A model generated the notes under the pieces. It was given only the letters and a program-made list of their open reading frames with translations, was not told the DNA's origin and did not search any database. Positions 1 to 12,859 of a stretch of DNA of 64,000 nt are shown here, in pieces. The DNA comes from Ipomoea triloba (lineage: Eukaryota; Streptophyta; Magnoliopsida; Solanales; Convolvulaceae). Both the position numbers and the translations under genes were made by a program. Every line of letters starts with the position of its first letter. Position 1 is the first letter of the stretch. The DNA lies in assembly GCF_003576645.1 (NCBI RefSeq), contig NC_044917.1:13501550-13565549 (forward strand), in the 5' to 3' direction.

Positions 1-1353
1 CTGGTGGCTAAAGGCTACACCTAGATTTTTGGTTTGGATTATACTGATACTTTTTCTCCTGTAGCTAAAATTGCATCAGTCCGCTTGTTGTTGTCTCTGG
101 CTGCTATTAACCATTGGGACCTACACCAATTGGATATCAAGAATGCTTTCCTCCATAGCGATCTTAAAGAGGAGGTTTATATGGAGCAACCACCTGGGTT
201 TGTTACTCAGGGGGAGTCTGGCTTGGTGTGTAAGCTTCGCCGCTCTTTGTATGGCTTAAAGCAGTCTCCACGAGCTTGGTTCGGGAGATTTAGCTCAGTG
301 GTGTGTGAGTTTGGTATGGTTCGGAGTGAAGTTGATCATTCTGTGTTCTATCGCCATTCTAGTGGGAAATGCATATATCTTGTTGTGTATGTGGATGACA
401 TCGTTATAACAGGAAGTGATCAAGAAGGCATATCCAAACTGAAAGAGTATCTCTTCAGTCGATTCCAGACTAAGGACTTGGGCAAACTGAAATATTTCCT
501 TGGTATTGAAGTAGCTCAGTCTCACAGTGGTAAAGTTATTTCTCAAAGGAAGTATGCCTTGGATATTCTAGAAGAGACGGGTTTGTTGGATTGTAGACCT
601 GTGGATAATCCAATGGATCCAAATGTTAAACTTCTACCAGACAGGGGGAGCCATTGCCTGACCGAGAGAGATACAGGAGACTAATCGGGAAATTGAATTA
701 TCTCACAATCACTCGACCAGATATTTCCTTTGCAGTCAGTGTATTAAGCCAATTTCTTGAAAGTCCTTGTGATACTCATTGGGATGCTGCTGTTCGAGTT
801 CTGAGGTACATCAAAAGAGCCCCAGGGAAAGGTCTACTGTATGAAGATAGAGGACATGCTCAAGTTGTGGGATATTCTGATGCAGACTAGGCTGGTTGTC
901 CTTTTGACAAACGATCTACCTCAGGTTACTGTGTACTCATTGGTGGTAATCTTATATCTTGGAAGAGTAAAAAACAAGATGTTGTTGCCAGATCCAGTGC
1001 TGAAGCTGAATACCATGCTATGACTCTTGTCACGTGTGAGTTGATATGGCTTAAGCATTTACTTCAAGAGTTACAATGTGGCTAGGTCGTTCAAATGACA
1101 TTAATATGTGACAACCAAGCAGCTCTTCATATTGCCTCAAATCCAATCTTTCATGAGAGGACCAACCAAACATATTGAAGTTGACTGCCACTTTATCAGG
1201 GAGAAAATTGTGTCTGGGAGTATCAAGACTAGCTTTGTCAACTCTGCAGATCAATTAGCTGATATCCTAACAAAATCTCTTAGAGCTCCTAGAGTTGGGC
1301 ATATTTGTAACAAGCTTGGAACATATGATCTATACTCTCCAGCTTGAGGGGAG
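1..1353 (+). pseudogene. Ty1/copia pol remnant (reverse transcriptase and RNase H), degenerate
   Basis: This is the 3' half of a copia polyprotein. The reverse transcriptase part shows FSPVAK, LDIKNAFLHSDL, the catalytic YVDDIVITG and LKYFLGIEV. The RNase H part shows [15 protein letters not shown], and near the end HIEVDCHFIREK and QLADILTKSL. The frame is broken: there is an in-frame TAG at about 22, a frame change near 650, a TAG just after the RNase H GYSDAD motif (about 888) and another TAG near 1084. A purine-rich tract (gaggggag) and an LTR-like TG follow directly, as expected for a copia 3' end. The 5' part lies outside the window. This is an inactive fossil and not a host gene. Confidence 0.93.
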
Positions 1354-1484
1354 TGTTAAACCCTAAGCCCGTTTATAGATAAGCCCATTAGGGTTCTCTC
1401 TATTCTTGTATAAGTAGTGGTAGTCTGTACAGTTCTATACATAGAGATATATACAAATATACATTATTCTCTCATATATTCACA
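1354..1484 (+). mobile_element. 3' LTR of the copia remnant (right end approximate)
   Basis: It begins TGTTAAACCC immediately after the polypurine tract of the copia remnant. A TATA-like ttgtataagtag lies near 1405, and a candidate ...CACA end lies near 1484. The upstream LTR is outside the window, so the right boundary cannot be confirmed by comparison and could lie further right. 1485-2810 holds nothing I recognise: AT-rich sequence without a credible ORF. Confidence 0.6.
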
Positions 1485-2809
1485 AAGCAGAACCAATCAT
1501 TTACAAGGGTTAAACTCAAGATTATATTTCTGAAGTGAAATCAGTTCCCTTCTACCTGAGATTAATTGTCCATTATGGTTGATGAGGTATACTCACAATC
1601 TCAAGATTGGGATAGTACAATCCACATGTATACAAGATTATCCAATTCAGGTAGACCAACTATGAATAAACAAACTAAACATTAGAGAAATTCAGTATCC
1701 ACAATAATGCTCATGCAAAAAGGTAGCTAATAATAGCACTGATCACAATTTTGAACAACCTAGAAGTCAAAGGTAAGAGGACTAGGTTGGGTGCCACCAA
1801 CCACCAGCAAAAACAAAATCAAAGGGTTCAAGTCACACTTTCAGCCCGGGAAAACGAGGAAGGGAAGCGGGTGGGTGCTTCTAGATATACCACCCCTATT
1901 CGTGGGATGAAGATATAAGCCAGAACATAAATAATCACCATCGTTGGGAGGAGCCTCGATACAACAAAACTGGTCGTCCCTATCGTAGAATAATTAATTA
2001 ATTCCTTCACTGCAAAAACGAAGAAACCCCAGTGATCATAATCAGTATAGTCTAATGCCGATTAATTTACTTTCCAGCTTTTCTTACTCCATTACTTATT
2101 TTATAAAGAGATTACTTTGCAGGCACTTGGTAGTTAGTAAAAGGATATCGATGTTGAGTGGAAAATAGCATAAAAAGTATGATATTGCTGAAATACGAGG
2201 GAAAGAGTAAGAGTGTCAGTAAAATTACCACTTGGCAAGTAAGATCCTCCATGATCCCGACTCTAACTGTACAATTTGTTAATTTCTACCTTCAAAAGCT
2301 ATCCTGAAGACCTGAAGTAAGTCAAGTAACAAAAGGAATGACATTGCTTCATTCAAAATAATAATTATAAACTCCTTTGAATTGTTCCAAGAACATTCAT
2401 ACTAAGCCTACGTGTCATGGTATACTCAAAATTGAACTAAATTGTGTCAATAGCTGAAATAATTACCAGGTATCAATTCAAAGTAGATTTCATAAACACG
2501 TATGGAGCACTAAAAATGGATCTTAAACTATTCGCTCCAGCCATGAGTCCATGACCTTTGCACAACAAACAAGTTCCCCATGAACCTGAATTTGGATTCA
2601 GAATAAGAGTGCAGAGATTGCCAGCCACAAAAGTGAAAGACAGTTTTGGAGTCGAGTCTTCAGATAATTATTTCGAGATTGATTTCTTTTGATTCCTATT
2701 TGTTTTTCTTTTTCTAAGTCAATCGCTGAACTTTGTACTTTCAAATTATATTGTCTTGGAAGGAAGGCCAACTTGTTTGTTGTTCCTATCAGGAGCGAAA
2801 AACTACTAC

Positions 2810-3410
2810 GGTAATACCTATCACATTTATACAAAAAACTACTAATACTTTTAAAGTAGTACTTATCACTTTTATATCAAAAACTAATACTTCTGAACTA
2901 ATACATTTCACTTTTGTACTAAATAGTAATACTTTTAAAGTAATACTTATCACTTTTATACACAATATTAATACTTCAAGTATGGTATCACTTTTATACA
3001 AAAAACCTAGTACTTGTGAAGTACTCCCTCTATCTCATTTTATGTGTATGGTTCAATTAATGAGGATTGACTGAAATTATTTTGAATTAAATTTTTCAAA
3101 CATTAAGTTTAGTATTAGTATATTAATTTTATATATTTAGAAACTATATAAAAAGTACTATCAAAACCAAAAATAAAAAAATAAAAATGATTAAAAGTAC
3201 TAAATAAAATAAGCAAAGAAGAAAGAGTTGATTTGACTAATAAATAATAAACAAAACAGGTAAAATGGGATAGAGGGAGTAACACCTATCACCTTTATAC
3301 AAAAAACCAATACTTTTAAAGTAAAGCCCATTACTTTTATACTGAAAACTGATACTTTTAAAGTAATACTCATTACTTTTCTACCAAAAACTAAAACTTG
3401 TAATTAGTTA
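2810..3410. repeat. Degenerate tandem repeat (tacttttaaagtaatact units), split by a MITE
   Basis: Units of roughly 35-65 bp built on 'atacttttaaagtaatact' and 'atcacttttatac' recur several times from 2810 to 3020, and again from 3282 to 3410 after an inserted Stowaway-like element. Similar phrases occur in the foldback element at 39732-40173, so the tract may descend from that family. 3411-4760 holds no gene I can support. Confidence 0.7.
3022..3281. mobile_element. Stowaway-like MITE (Tc1/mariner type) with TA duplication
   Basis: The terminal inverted repeats read CTCCCTCTATCTCATTTTA at 3024 and TAAAATGGGATAGAGGGAG ending at 3279. A TA lies on each side (3022-3023 and 3280-3281). The 256-bp AT-rich body has no ORF. 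The CTCCCTCYRTCYCATTTTA terminus is the hallmark of plant Stowaway elements. Confidence 0.92.
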
Positions 3411-4760
3411 TAATATATTATAATAACTTTATCACATACAAATAATTTTTTTAAAAAGTAAAACTATAGTCAATCCCAGTAGTTGTTACTGAAGAAATGG
3501 AAAATAAACAAGAAACAGAAAGACTAAAATCAGAGATATGGTATGGTGGCATTTCCAACATAAACAAGGGTGTTGTAGTAAACTGTAAACAACGTAAACA
3601 AGGGTGTTCAATCCCGCATTCATGGTGGCTTTTCCAAGAATCAATATTGATATAGCAGGCATAATGATTTACAATGGAATGTTGTATTTAAAAAATGGGT
3701 ATGGAATATTATTGTTGTTCTTTTTCCTTAAAATAGCCTAAACTCATTTTGTTTGCCCATACCCATTTTTTGAGATCCGTGAGACAGTCACACACGTTTT
3801 TGCATGTGGCTATATTATTAAACCAATAATGCAAAATAAGATAGTAATGCTCATGCATATATACACAAGGTAAAATCTTGAGTGTAACACTTAAATATGT
3901 AACCAGCTCATGCTTTCAACAAGTACCTTAGTTTAAGGATAGAGTGGTGTTATTCTCAGCAGTGGAAATATTCTCCTTAGAGAGATCAGCAATAGACCCA
4001 GGTGCATTATTTGCCACAGTAGTTTCCAAATTCGGTTCAGGTTCCACTAATAGTTTTGAGGTTCCAGGGAGCTGCCAATGGATTTAATAAAAGTTTATCA
4101 GACAAATCCCAGGTTCGAACAATATCAAATTCTCATAAAAAACAACTCTTAGATATCAGTAAAATGCTGAATGATGGTGATGAGGACACGACCAAAGCAA
4201 TTTAAAATATCACCATCTACCCTTTTGTCGTTTTGATAAAAATCCCAAAAAATTAGTTCCTTTTGTCGTTTTGATATGAAATTTTTGGTAATAGCTAACT
4301 TAACGATATTGCTTTCCATAAAAAGTTTGTGTCACAAATCATTCCCTATAAACACAGAAAAATCTCTGAAATCCAGCTACTGTTAGTTTCTGTCCAGGAA
4401 ATTTGCCTTCCGTGCAGTTCCAAAAGAAAATTTTGGGAAAAATACTTCCATGTACCCTTCTACCCTGAAACTTTTTGTGGTTGCATCCGCCTCATAGTTC
4501 TTGCTAACCATAAAAAATTTTGGGTCAAAAAGATCAACAACAAAATCCCAGAAAATTTACCAGTCACTGTAAAGTCTGTCCAGATTTGTTTTGTCATTCC
4601 ATGTGCTTTCTAGTATAATGTTCATTGTTTCTCATCATCCATGGAGTCTTTTGACTTTTGAGTTAAATACACTTCAACAAGGATCACTCAATGTATAAGA
4701 ATTTTACAAGAAGCTGAGAGATTTGATGATCTGAGGTAAGGTCGTTGAGCCAGTTGTAAT

Positions 4761-6970
4761 TGTTGAATTTGAAAGATTCAAAGGCCTGGCGGGCTGGCGG
4801 TGGAGAATAACAACCACCCGCCAGTTAGGAGGAGGAAGCAGGATGAAGAATCAAGGAGAGAAATAGTTATAATTGTGAAAATATGTTCACTCTTTACTTC
4901 TTATCTTAATGAATTTACACTGATACACTGCCATATATATATATACATGCTCGAAAGCTATTCATGCCTTTTCACATCCTATGCTCCTATTCATGCCTTT
5001 TCACATTTCTAACACTCCCCCTCAAGCTGGAGCATCTGGAAGTTCCAAGCTTGGATTAAAGCATACACTCCGCTCCACTCTAAATTACAAATGAAGATTA
5101 AAAGCAGCTAGAGGATAACAATGTTGAATGGCTTCGAAGAGATGAAGCTATAAACAACCCTTGGGAATGAAGATGAATGCGCCAAGGGCGAAGCTTAACA
5201 CGAATAACCTTACAGCAATATGAGCACTCTAGGACTTGCCAACAACAATCTTCATCGAGAGCGGTGGAGGCGAAAGGGAGCAAAGAATAGCAAAGAATGC
5301 AGTAGAGCCCATAGTAATGAAGATAACTTCAAAGCAAAAAGATGAAGATAACACACCGATTGTAGATAGTCACACTCCCCCTTACTTGAAACATGGGAAA
5401 TAATCAAAGGCCTTTATAGTATTGTTAAAACTGAACACCCTTGGGATAAGGCATACCGGAGATAAAGAAACAACACGGTTATACCAAACCACCATGGGAA
5501 GAAGTTTGGCAATAAACCCAAAAAGCCTTCAAATTTGACCAAAGAATGGCAAAACAACAATCTGAAAAGTTTCGCAGAAAATTCTCGGGTCTATATGATG
5601 AGGAGAATTATGAGAACACATAAGTGGAAGAGGAGCTTGAAACAAACAATTGCAATGTTAACAGATCACTAGTTGGAGAAAGAGCTAGGACGTTGCATCA
5701 ATGGTGGTAGAAAGGCTGGTTTGAGTGATTCCGCCCATAAGCATGTGAGAGATGCAGTTGGGACATCAAGTGATGCTGTGATGGAGGGAGATATTGTGAA
5801 CTGAACAAATACATGATAATGGCGGGGAAAAGAGGTGGTAGATGAAACCATAATAAAAGAAAAGAAACTGCCTTAAGGGATGGTCAGCAACATTGACCGT
5901 TGACCGGCGAAGTTGACATGCAGAGATGGAGGATCCGAAAACACTGCTAGGTGCGTCTCCTCAAGGCGAATCCAATGGAGGCAACAGCACCTTGAACGGA
6001 GACCTTATGAGAGAGCATAGTTATCATGGCGCCCTGTTAAGTTGTGGCGCCCCCCGACTGCCTTGTCGCCTAGGCGCCCGCCTATGAACATTCTAAAGTC
6101 TACTGCCCACTTGCCCAGCCATTATAAACCAAAACCAAAGAGAAAAAAAGAATCTCACCCGAGAAAGAAGAAGAAAGAAGAGAAATCAGAAATGAAGACA
6201 GACAACCAAGACTCGGTCACAGTGGGGGACGAGGACGACGACGGTGGGACGGCGACGGCAGTGGGAGGCACGGAGGCAAAAGGGTTTCTTCTTCTCTGTG
6301 AGCCCGAGGGTTTCTTCGCACGAAATTTCGAAATGTTTCTTTCTCTCTCTTCTCTATTCTTATTAGGGGTTTAATTTTTTATTTTTTATTTTTTAAAAAG
6401 GTCGGGTTTTATGGGTTCAACGCCTGATCGGCGTCCATGGCGTCGCCTAGGACGCCTAGGCGACGCCGTGATAACTATGGGAGAGAGATCTGTCCGGAAA
6501 ACAGCCAGTGACTCCGGCAACGGTGGCGGCGCATGAGGGCGCGTACGGAGGCGGACGGCGACGGGTCTTCAGGCCTAGGCTCACGACGAGGTTCCGAGTA
6601 AGGCTGTGGTGTTAGTTTCTTCGAACAACAGCTAGAAGTGCATCGGAACGAGATGGGCAGCTGCGTATTTCCGGGAAAAATGGTGTTTTGAGAAGGGAAA
6701 TAGCCTGGAAAACTTAGGCTTTGATACCATGTTGAATTTGAAAGATTCAAAAGCCTAGCGGGTGGAGAATAACAACCACCCGCCAGTTAGGAGGAAGCAA
6801 GATGAAGAATCAAGGAGAGAAAAATGGTTATAATTGTGAAAATATGTTCACTCTTTACTTCTTATCTTAATGAATTGATTACACTGATACACTGCCATAT
6901 ATATATATATAAATGCTAGAAAGATTTTCACATCCTATGCTCCTATTCATGCCTTTTCAAATTTCTAACA
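4761..6970 (-). mobile_element. Non-autonomous LTR retrotransposon (minus orientation, no gag-pol)
   Basis: Two direct repeats bound this element: 4761-5014 (254 bp) and 6730-6970 (241 bp). Both begin TGTTGAATTTGAAAG and end TTTCTAACA. On the minus strand the right copy is the 5' LTR, and it is followed by TGGTATCAAAGCC, a near match to the tRNA-iMet primer-binding site. The left copy is the 3' LTR, preceded by GAGGGGGAG, a polypurine tract. Flanks gtaat (4756-4760) and gtaaa (6971-6975) form a 4-of-5 target duplication. The 1.7-kb interior carries no recognisable gag or pol and hosts a nested inverted-repeat element. LTR similarity is high apart from small indels, so the insertion is fairly young. 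It resembles a TRIM/LARD-type passenger mobilised by copia enzymes. Confidence 0.88.
6016..6479. mobile_element. Nested GC-rich inverted-repeat MITE
   Basis: The ends CATAGTTATCATGGCG (6016) and CGCCGTGATAACTATG (ending 6479) are inverted repeats with one mismatch. The flanks both contain gagagag, which would fit a 7-9 bp target duplication. The interior near both ends has gcgcc/cctaggcg motifs. Short open frames here are by-products of the GC-rich repeat. A related terminus occurs at about 53454-53520. Confidence 0.75.
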
Positions 6971-7415
6971 GTAAATACCTATAATAGATTTATGTATGGT
7001 GTTAGAAAGGAAATTGCACATTTACTTCCTTATCAATGCAAGTACTTGCTTACTTTACTATACCATCCCAAACATGATTAGGAAAGATTACAGCGAAAGG
7101 AGGTCAAGAATTCAACATCTATTTTCTTGCCATATGATCAGAACTCAAAAGAAATAAGTGAGAATGTAAAAATGTGTGAAGAAGAGTGAAAAAAATTATC
7201 AGAGAAAATTGAGTGACAAAGAAGAGGAGATTGAGGAAAAAAGTGGCATAACAAAAGAAATTCGAGATCAAAATAAAGAATGTGAAAATGAGAAACTAGA
7301 ATTGTGTTTTGAACTATGTAAGAAAAAGAATGAGAGGGAAGACATTGAGAACCCTATAAGCATTGTTTTAAGTTGATTGTAGGCTCATGGATGTGGTTCA
7401 AGTGTTGAGAATAGG

Positions 7416-8173
7416 TTGGATGGGATGGCAAAGGGACATCAAAAGTTAAATGCATTAATGGTGCTATTGTGTCACGTTCAAGGAAGCTTTGGGTCACACA
7501 CTTTATATGACAAGGAGATACAATTCGTCACTTGGGAATATCCTTCATTTCCCTTTGATAGAAGAAAAGAGTTTGATTTGAGGACGAATATTCTCGAAGA
7601 ATGAGGAATGATGAGACCAGAGCAATTCAAAATATCATCATCTACTCTAATTTGGAAGAATTATCACTACAATGATTAAATTAATTGAATCCAAAATAAG
7701 CTCGAATAGAGATTTTAAAGACCAATTAGTGATTGAGTGGTACCAAGCTGAATGTGTGACTAATGGATCATTATGTTGGCCCAAAAATATGAAGGAGAAT
7801 GTCCTAGAAGGCTCAAGGAACATGATCATCATTGAAAAGAAACCACATAATAAAAATCTAAATATTCTATTGAATTAAAATGTATTTATGCTAAATTTAA
7901 TATGTGACCTTTTGTTTTCTTTATTTTATGTTACAAGCTTAGGGGAGATGAATCTCCTTCATTGCCTTATAAATAGTCTTCTTAAAAGGGGGCTAAAACA
8001 CCATCTTTAGGGCAGTTTTTTTTAGATTAGATTCAATGGGAAAATGTTGAGACATTTTCATCTCTCTACTGTTGAGAGATTTTCTTCCCAGGCTTACCAA
8101 GATAGCTTCCAATCTTGTGGTATCATCCATTCCTCATCACCTAAGACCAAGGTGTGGAGGAAATATCCTAATA

Positions 8174-8217
<44 letters not shown>

Positions 8218-8345
8218 TAATAATAAAACAACCCTAGTTCTTGTGCTTGCTGTTTTAGTGAGAAAAAAGAAGAATCCACATCAGACGGTCTCATGCTTGT
8301 TGATGATATATACACCAACTACAAGAGAAAACACAACTCGGCTTG
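7416..8345 (+). mobile_element. Probable Ty3/gypsy 3' end plus LTR-like region
   Basis: The sequence around 7575-7600 encodes FDLRTNILEE followed by a stop and a purine-rich stretch (gaggaatgatgagacc). This is the pattern seen where many plant gypsy polyproteins meet the 3' LTR. From about 7608 the sequence is LTR-like, with a TATA box (ccttataaatagtc) near 7964. A sequence similar to the presumed LTR start (agcaatttaaaatatcaccatc) also lies at 4195. Neither the right end nor a target duplication could be fixed. An (AAT)n microsatellite occupies 8176-8213. The assignment is an inference from pattern. Confidence 0.45.
8176..8213. repeat. (AAT)n microsatellite
   Basis: About a dozen aat units, with one gat interruption just downstream. 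The poly-Asn and poly-Tyr open frames across it are artefacts. Confidence 0.95.
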
Positions 8346-8451
8346 GTCATAGCTGTTAAGCTCCTATATTTGTCCAATCTATAATACCAAATTTAATTTT
8401 AAAGTTAACTGTTTTAAGATTTCTTTCTTTAAATGAAAAGGGTTGGAAAAG

Positions 8452-11400
8452 TTAAACCTCCTGGGACAGTGAAGCATCTGTGGTGGGTGGGTTTCTCATT
8501 CCAGCTGTAGCATCCCCTGTTTGGGAGACAGACATCGTCAGTTCCCCACCAAGAGCATCTGCCTGCCTGACATCTTTCACATTCTGCTCAGTAGGCGTAG
8601 GTCTTGCATTCTCAGATGTAGAATTTGGATCATTGTTCAGATTGTTACCATCAGTTTCCATGGCTTCCGCTTTCCTATCTTAGAAAAAAAAATCAGTCAG
8701 AGGAAAGTCATAATAAACTAGTTAGAGGGCACCAAGCATCAGTGCCGTGCTAGGCTGCTAGCCAATCTAGAAAGAGAAAGCTACATTTAGAAATAACTTG
8801 TCCTCACCCATCAGAATCATCAGAAGGCCACTTGACAGATTTTGGCTTGTTGGAAAATAACACTCCACGAAGAGGCTTTCCATCTATGACAGTTTCAATA
8901 GTATAGCCATCTGGAAAGCTTTTGGTCACCTTGGCTTGAAAAGTTTTTTTCCCCGAAGTATTCTGGTATTCATGCAAATGTACATTCTGTCTGCCTGGCA
9001 TTGGACCATAAAATCAATTAATGAATTTACTCCAGTTATAGGTTTGTACAATCCGATTCACTGCTTCCACTCCAAATAATAAGTGAATTAATATATATGT
9101 ATCATGTATGCGAGGGGATTAGTCACAGTGTTCGACGGTGGAAACCCGGGTACACCCCAAAAAAAAATCATGTATGCGAGTTGCCTTCACAGATTTTAAA
9201 GATTTCTTATGAATTATGATGATAAATAATCCACTATTCATGTTAGTGTTACTTGATATCTTGTATCAATTTCATCAAAATTACATTATGCCAGCTGTGG
9301 AGGCTGCTTAGTCACAAGAAGTCTGAATAAGCAAGCAATCCAAGAGGAGCTATACAAGCATATACTTTACAATAATCAAAAACTTTCAGTAAGCTTTAAC
9401 TGTAAACCAAAAGTTCAGTAAGATGTTATGCAACATGGGAAAATATAAATTAAAACCTAGAAGACATTATAGTTACCTTCAGTAAGAGATGCTTGCTGCT
9501 CTTGGCATTTTAACTTTAGTTGTTTTCTCAAAGACAACTTCTCTATCCTCCGATCATCGCGTTCACTTTCCCCAACAAACCCTGATGATGTGAGTTCAAC
9601 AGAGTTTACATTTCCCTTAAAGCAAATGTGAGTTCCAACTCTATACTCAAAGAAAATGGTTTCACATAAAACAAAGAGTTGCAAAGGTAAAGTAGAAGGA
9701 ATACCTGTATGCAAGTAATACATGTCATCCAATGCCTCAAGTTTCTTATTGCAACCACCTAAAAAGACAATAGCACCTCCTAAATGCGGATCCAGACACT
9801 CTCCAGCCATTGAGAATCTGGCTGAAGGCCCCTCGCCAGTAGCCATGATCTTGTTCCATACACCAGCATCTGCACAAGACACATATTTGGAAGAAATGCT
9901 ATACTGATATAATGATTATACCTCCACTGTAAGATATAAATTTATCAAAGTAACACTACTGTATGTATAACCACATCTAATAAAATCAGCAGCAAAATAT
10001 GCTTATAATTTCGTATGTGAGAGGACAAATTAACATGCACTAATTACTAAGTTATCAGCTGTTATAGGAAACCTAGAGTTACTGCAGCTCCTTATAAAGG
10101 TTCTTGCGTTTCTGATCAATTTCCTTCCAGAAAAGCGAATAAGCAAATTAATAAGCGGAAAATTTAGATAAGGGAATATTCAAGATATGTTAAGGAATCT
10201 TAGGAACTTATTATAAGATATTAGGATTACCCTGCATTTAGTTAATATATGCAGCCCCTTGGCAAACATGCTGCCATGCTGGATTTTCTCATGTTGCAAG
10301 AATTTGAAGAAAAAATATATTTAAAAAAAAATGGATGTAATATCCATTTCCAATGGAATATTCATAGTGAGTTTGTCTATTGAAGTAACTGAATCTAAGG
10401 TCTAAGAATATATTGTAAACCAATTTGCAGAAAATGAAAAAATCGTTTCCCTTAGGTTATCAGAAATTCTGATATGTTAACTCTGTCTTGAAAATGTTAA
10501 CTCCACAAGTGTATTAGTTACACCCAACTCTTGATAAAATAAGAATCAGAGCTTACCAACATCAAGCATATAAACATCATCATATAGGTTCTCCTCATCA
10601 GAGAAACCACCAAAGACAAATAAGTACTTGCCCAAGGCAACAGTTGTATGCCCAGCTCGAGGTGATAATAACTGGCCCGTTGTGTTTAATTTGCTCCAAA
10701 CAAAAGAATCTATTAAAACAAGGATGTTAGAATTATCAGGAAATTGCAGACTTAATAATACAAGAAATCCTGTTAGGCAGAGTAGTGATTTCCACTTCCA
10801 TCATATAATCAAATTTGACTTAGGGATGAAATGATACCTGTGTCAAGGATATAAACATCAGACAGGTAGAAATTGCATGTATCTTCCCCACCAATGACAA
10901 TGATTTTGTTCCTCCACGATGAGCAGCTATGACTCTCACGCTTGGTTGGTGGGGTGCCAGATGGTACAACACGTTTCCACGTGAATGTCTCTGCCAATTA
11001 AAGAGCAATGATTATTAAGAATTTCTTTTCACTTGACCACATACAACTCTCTCTCTCCCCCTCTCACAAACACTAAAACTACAAAAAGGAGAGCAACGCA
11101 CCTGTATTCAATACATAGAGATCATCATAGTATATTTCACTACCCTCAGATTTTCCACATCCACCAAATATAAATAGCCGTCTACCAATAAGGGCTGCAC
11201 TGTGGCCTTCCCTAGGTTCAGGCCCATCACCTCTTAAACTTGGTGACATCCATGTGTTACAAGCTGAAAATGTATATCAGAATAAGTCTACAATTTGTAG
11301 CAACAGTTCCTTTTGAACGTTATGGAATATTGAAAAATATTTCAATAAATCTATTATTTCTTTTGACAATTCCATTCAAACTCTAGGGAAAATTGTTTAA

Positions 11401-12859
11401 AATGTTGAAAGTATTTAATCATCAAACAATTGAAACTGAAACAAATAAAATAAATTATAGAGTAGATCTCTTGGTTGAAAAGCATTCCAGAAGCAGAAAG
11501 AGTTTTGGCAAATGAATTATGAATTATATACATAAAATAAATATGAATTATGAAGATTGCCAGACTTATATTAACTAGAGGAAACTGAGAAAAAGGAAAG
11601 CAATATGTTTTATTCTTCATCTGTTTTTCTGATAAAATTACCACATTTATCATTAAAACAAAACCCTTGAGAAACATAGAATGACTTCATTTCTCCATTC
11701 AGCATTTATGGAGTTGCTAGGATAACAGTATATCAAGAGCAAATTAAGTAGATTAATGCAAATGATGCAATAACTTTTGAATGGCATAATGGTTAGTTTT
11801 AAGTTACTCACAAGTGTCCAGAATATGCAAATCACCAAGAGGCCTTCTTCCATCGGTACCCCCAAAGACAAAAAGATTGTCGCCAACTGTGGTACAACTA
11901 TGGCTGTCCCTTGGAATAGGCACTGCTCCTTTCATCACAGGCTCGCTCCATATCCTATTAACTGCAATACAAAGAATGCCCAGAGTTACCAGTTTTAATT
12001 CCGTTATGTATAGGGAGTGCACCTACCTATAATCAGACCAGTAAAGGCAGTTAGGAAGCAAGCATTGTTCATGCCGAGCTGTGATTCTTTTGTGGCCCAT
12101 GTTTCTCTTTTAAGAATTTCATTTAGCTTATTGGGAGTCCGTCTACCAATCAGCCTGGTAAAGGCATTTGGGATTTGGGAAGCATCCAAAAAATTGTTAA
12201 TATCTTACACACACTCTCTCCCCTCCAATGTTATCTCTGCATCTCTTCCTTCAATTAAACTTCATTTGGCCAACTCTTTTTCCTCTCCCCTTTTCCAATA
12301 CCTCCCTCTCTTCTAATCCTTTCAACTGTACTACTGTAGTAATTGAAAATCTAAGAAACACAACCTGCCTAAAGTGAAATGAGCTGAACACCCAAAAATA
12401 ATAATCTCACCATGGGAAACAACCTAATAATCTTTGAGAATAAATATGAACTTATAAAGAATCGCATCCAAACAACACAAACTACACTCTCAAGTAGAGA
12501 ACAAAATCAAGAAAAACCCTAAAAAATAATTAAGAAAAGAACAATCTTTTAACCCAATCAAAAAATATTACTGTAATTTACCATACAAATTAGCAGTGAC
12601 AACAAAACAACAGGCAGATTTTTAGCACCCAACGCGAAAGATTCAAGGATATGCACAGAAAAAAAAAAACAAAAAAACGAGAGAATTACTGAAATGTACC
12701 AGTATCGAGGACATGAACTTGGTTAGTCTGGCAGTCATCCTTGCCATAGCCGCCAAACACATAGAGAAGCTTCCCTCCTCCGATGGCGTTGCAGGTGTGG
12801 CCCCACCTCTTACCGGGCCCGACACCCACTCCTTGTACCCTCACCTTATCCCACCTCAT
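8452..12859 (-). CDS. Kelch-repeat (galactose oxidase-like beta-propeller) protein, nine exons
   Basis: Exons, minus strand: 12700-12859, 11812-11961, 11102-11263, 10838-10990, 10557-10709, 9705-9869, 9477-9581, 8808-8994, 8452-8674. All introns are GT-AG and the joined frame is open for 485 codons. Exons 1-6 each encode one kelch blade of about 50-55 residues with an R/G-H-S/T core, a GG doublet (YVFGGYG, FVFGGTD, FIFGGCG, IVIGGED, FVFGGFS, IVFLGGC) and an ending like VHVLDTG. Exon 7 is charged and helical (about 35 residues). Exon 8 holds a conserved C-terminal module (FPDGYTIETVIDGKPLRGVLF), and exon 9 is a polar tail. The order resembles Arabidopsis kelch proteins of the At1g18610/At1g74150 type (recalled, not searched). 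The start MRWDKV opens blade 1; an in-frame ATG at 12946 is less likely. The molecular role is unknown; a protein-interaction propeller is inferred. Confidence 0.9.
9115..9166 (+). mobile_element. 5'-truncated SINE fragment in the kelch gene intron 7
   Basis: A 52-bp insert ending in an A-run is flanked by the exact 14-bp duplication ATCATGTATGCGAG (9101-9114 and 9167-9180). The body (ggattagtcac...gtgttcgacgg) resembles the 3' part of a plant tRNA-derived SINE. It lies antisense to the host gene. Confidence 0.8.

Noticed and set aside
6042..6374. 110-codon GC-rich ORF
   Set aside because: It lies wholly inside the nested inverted-repeat element and shows no protein motif.
7176..7376. 66-codon Lys/Glu-rich coiled-coil ORF
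   Set aside because: It is short and low-complexity, with no start context or homology signal. It may be a decayed gypsy piece, but I cannot support that.
8072..8359. 95-codon ORF with poly-Asn, and its minus-strand poly-Tyr counterpart
   Set aside because: Both are translations of the (AAT)n microsatellite.
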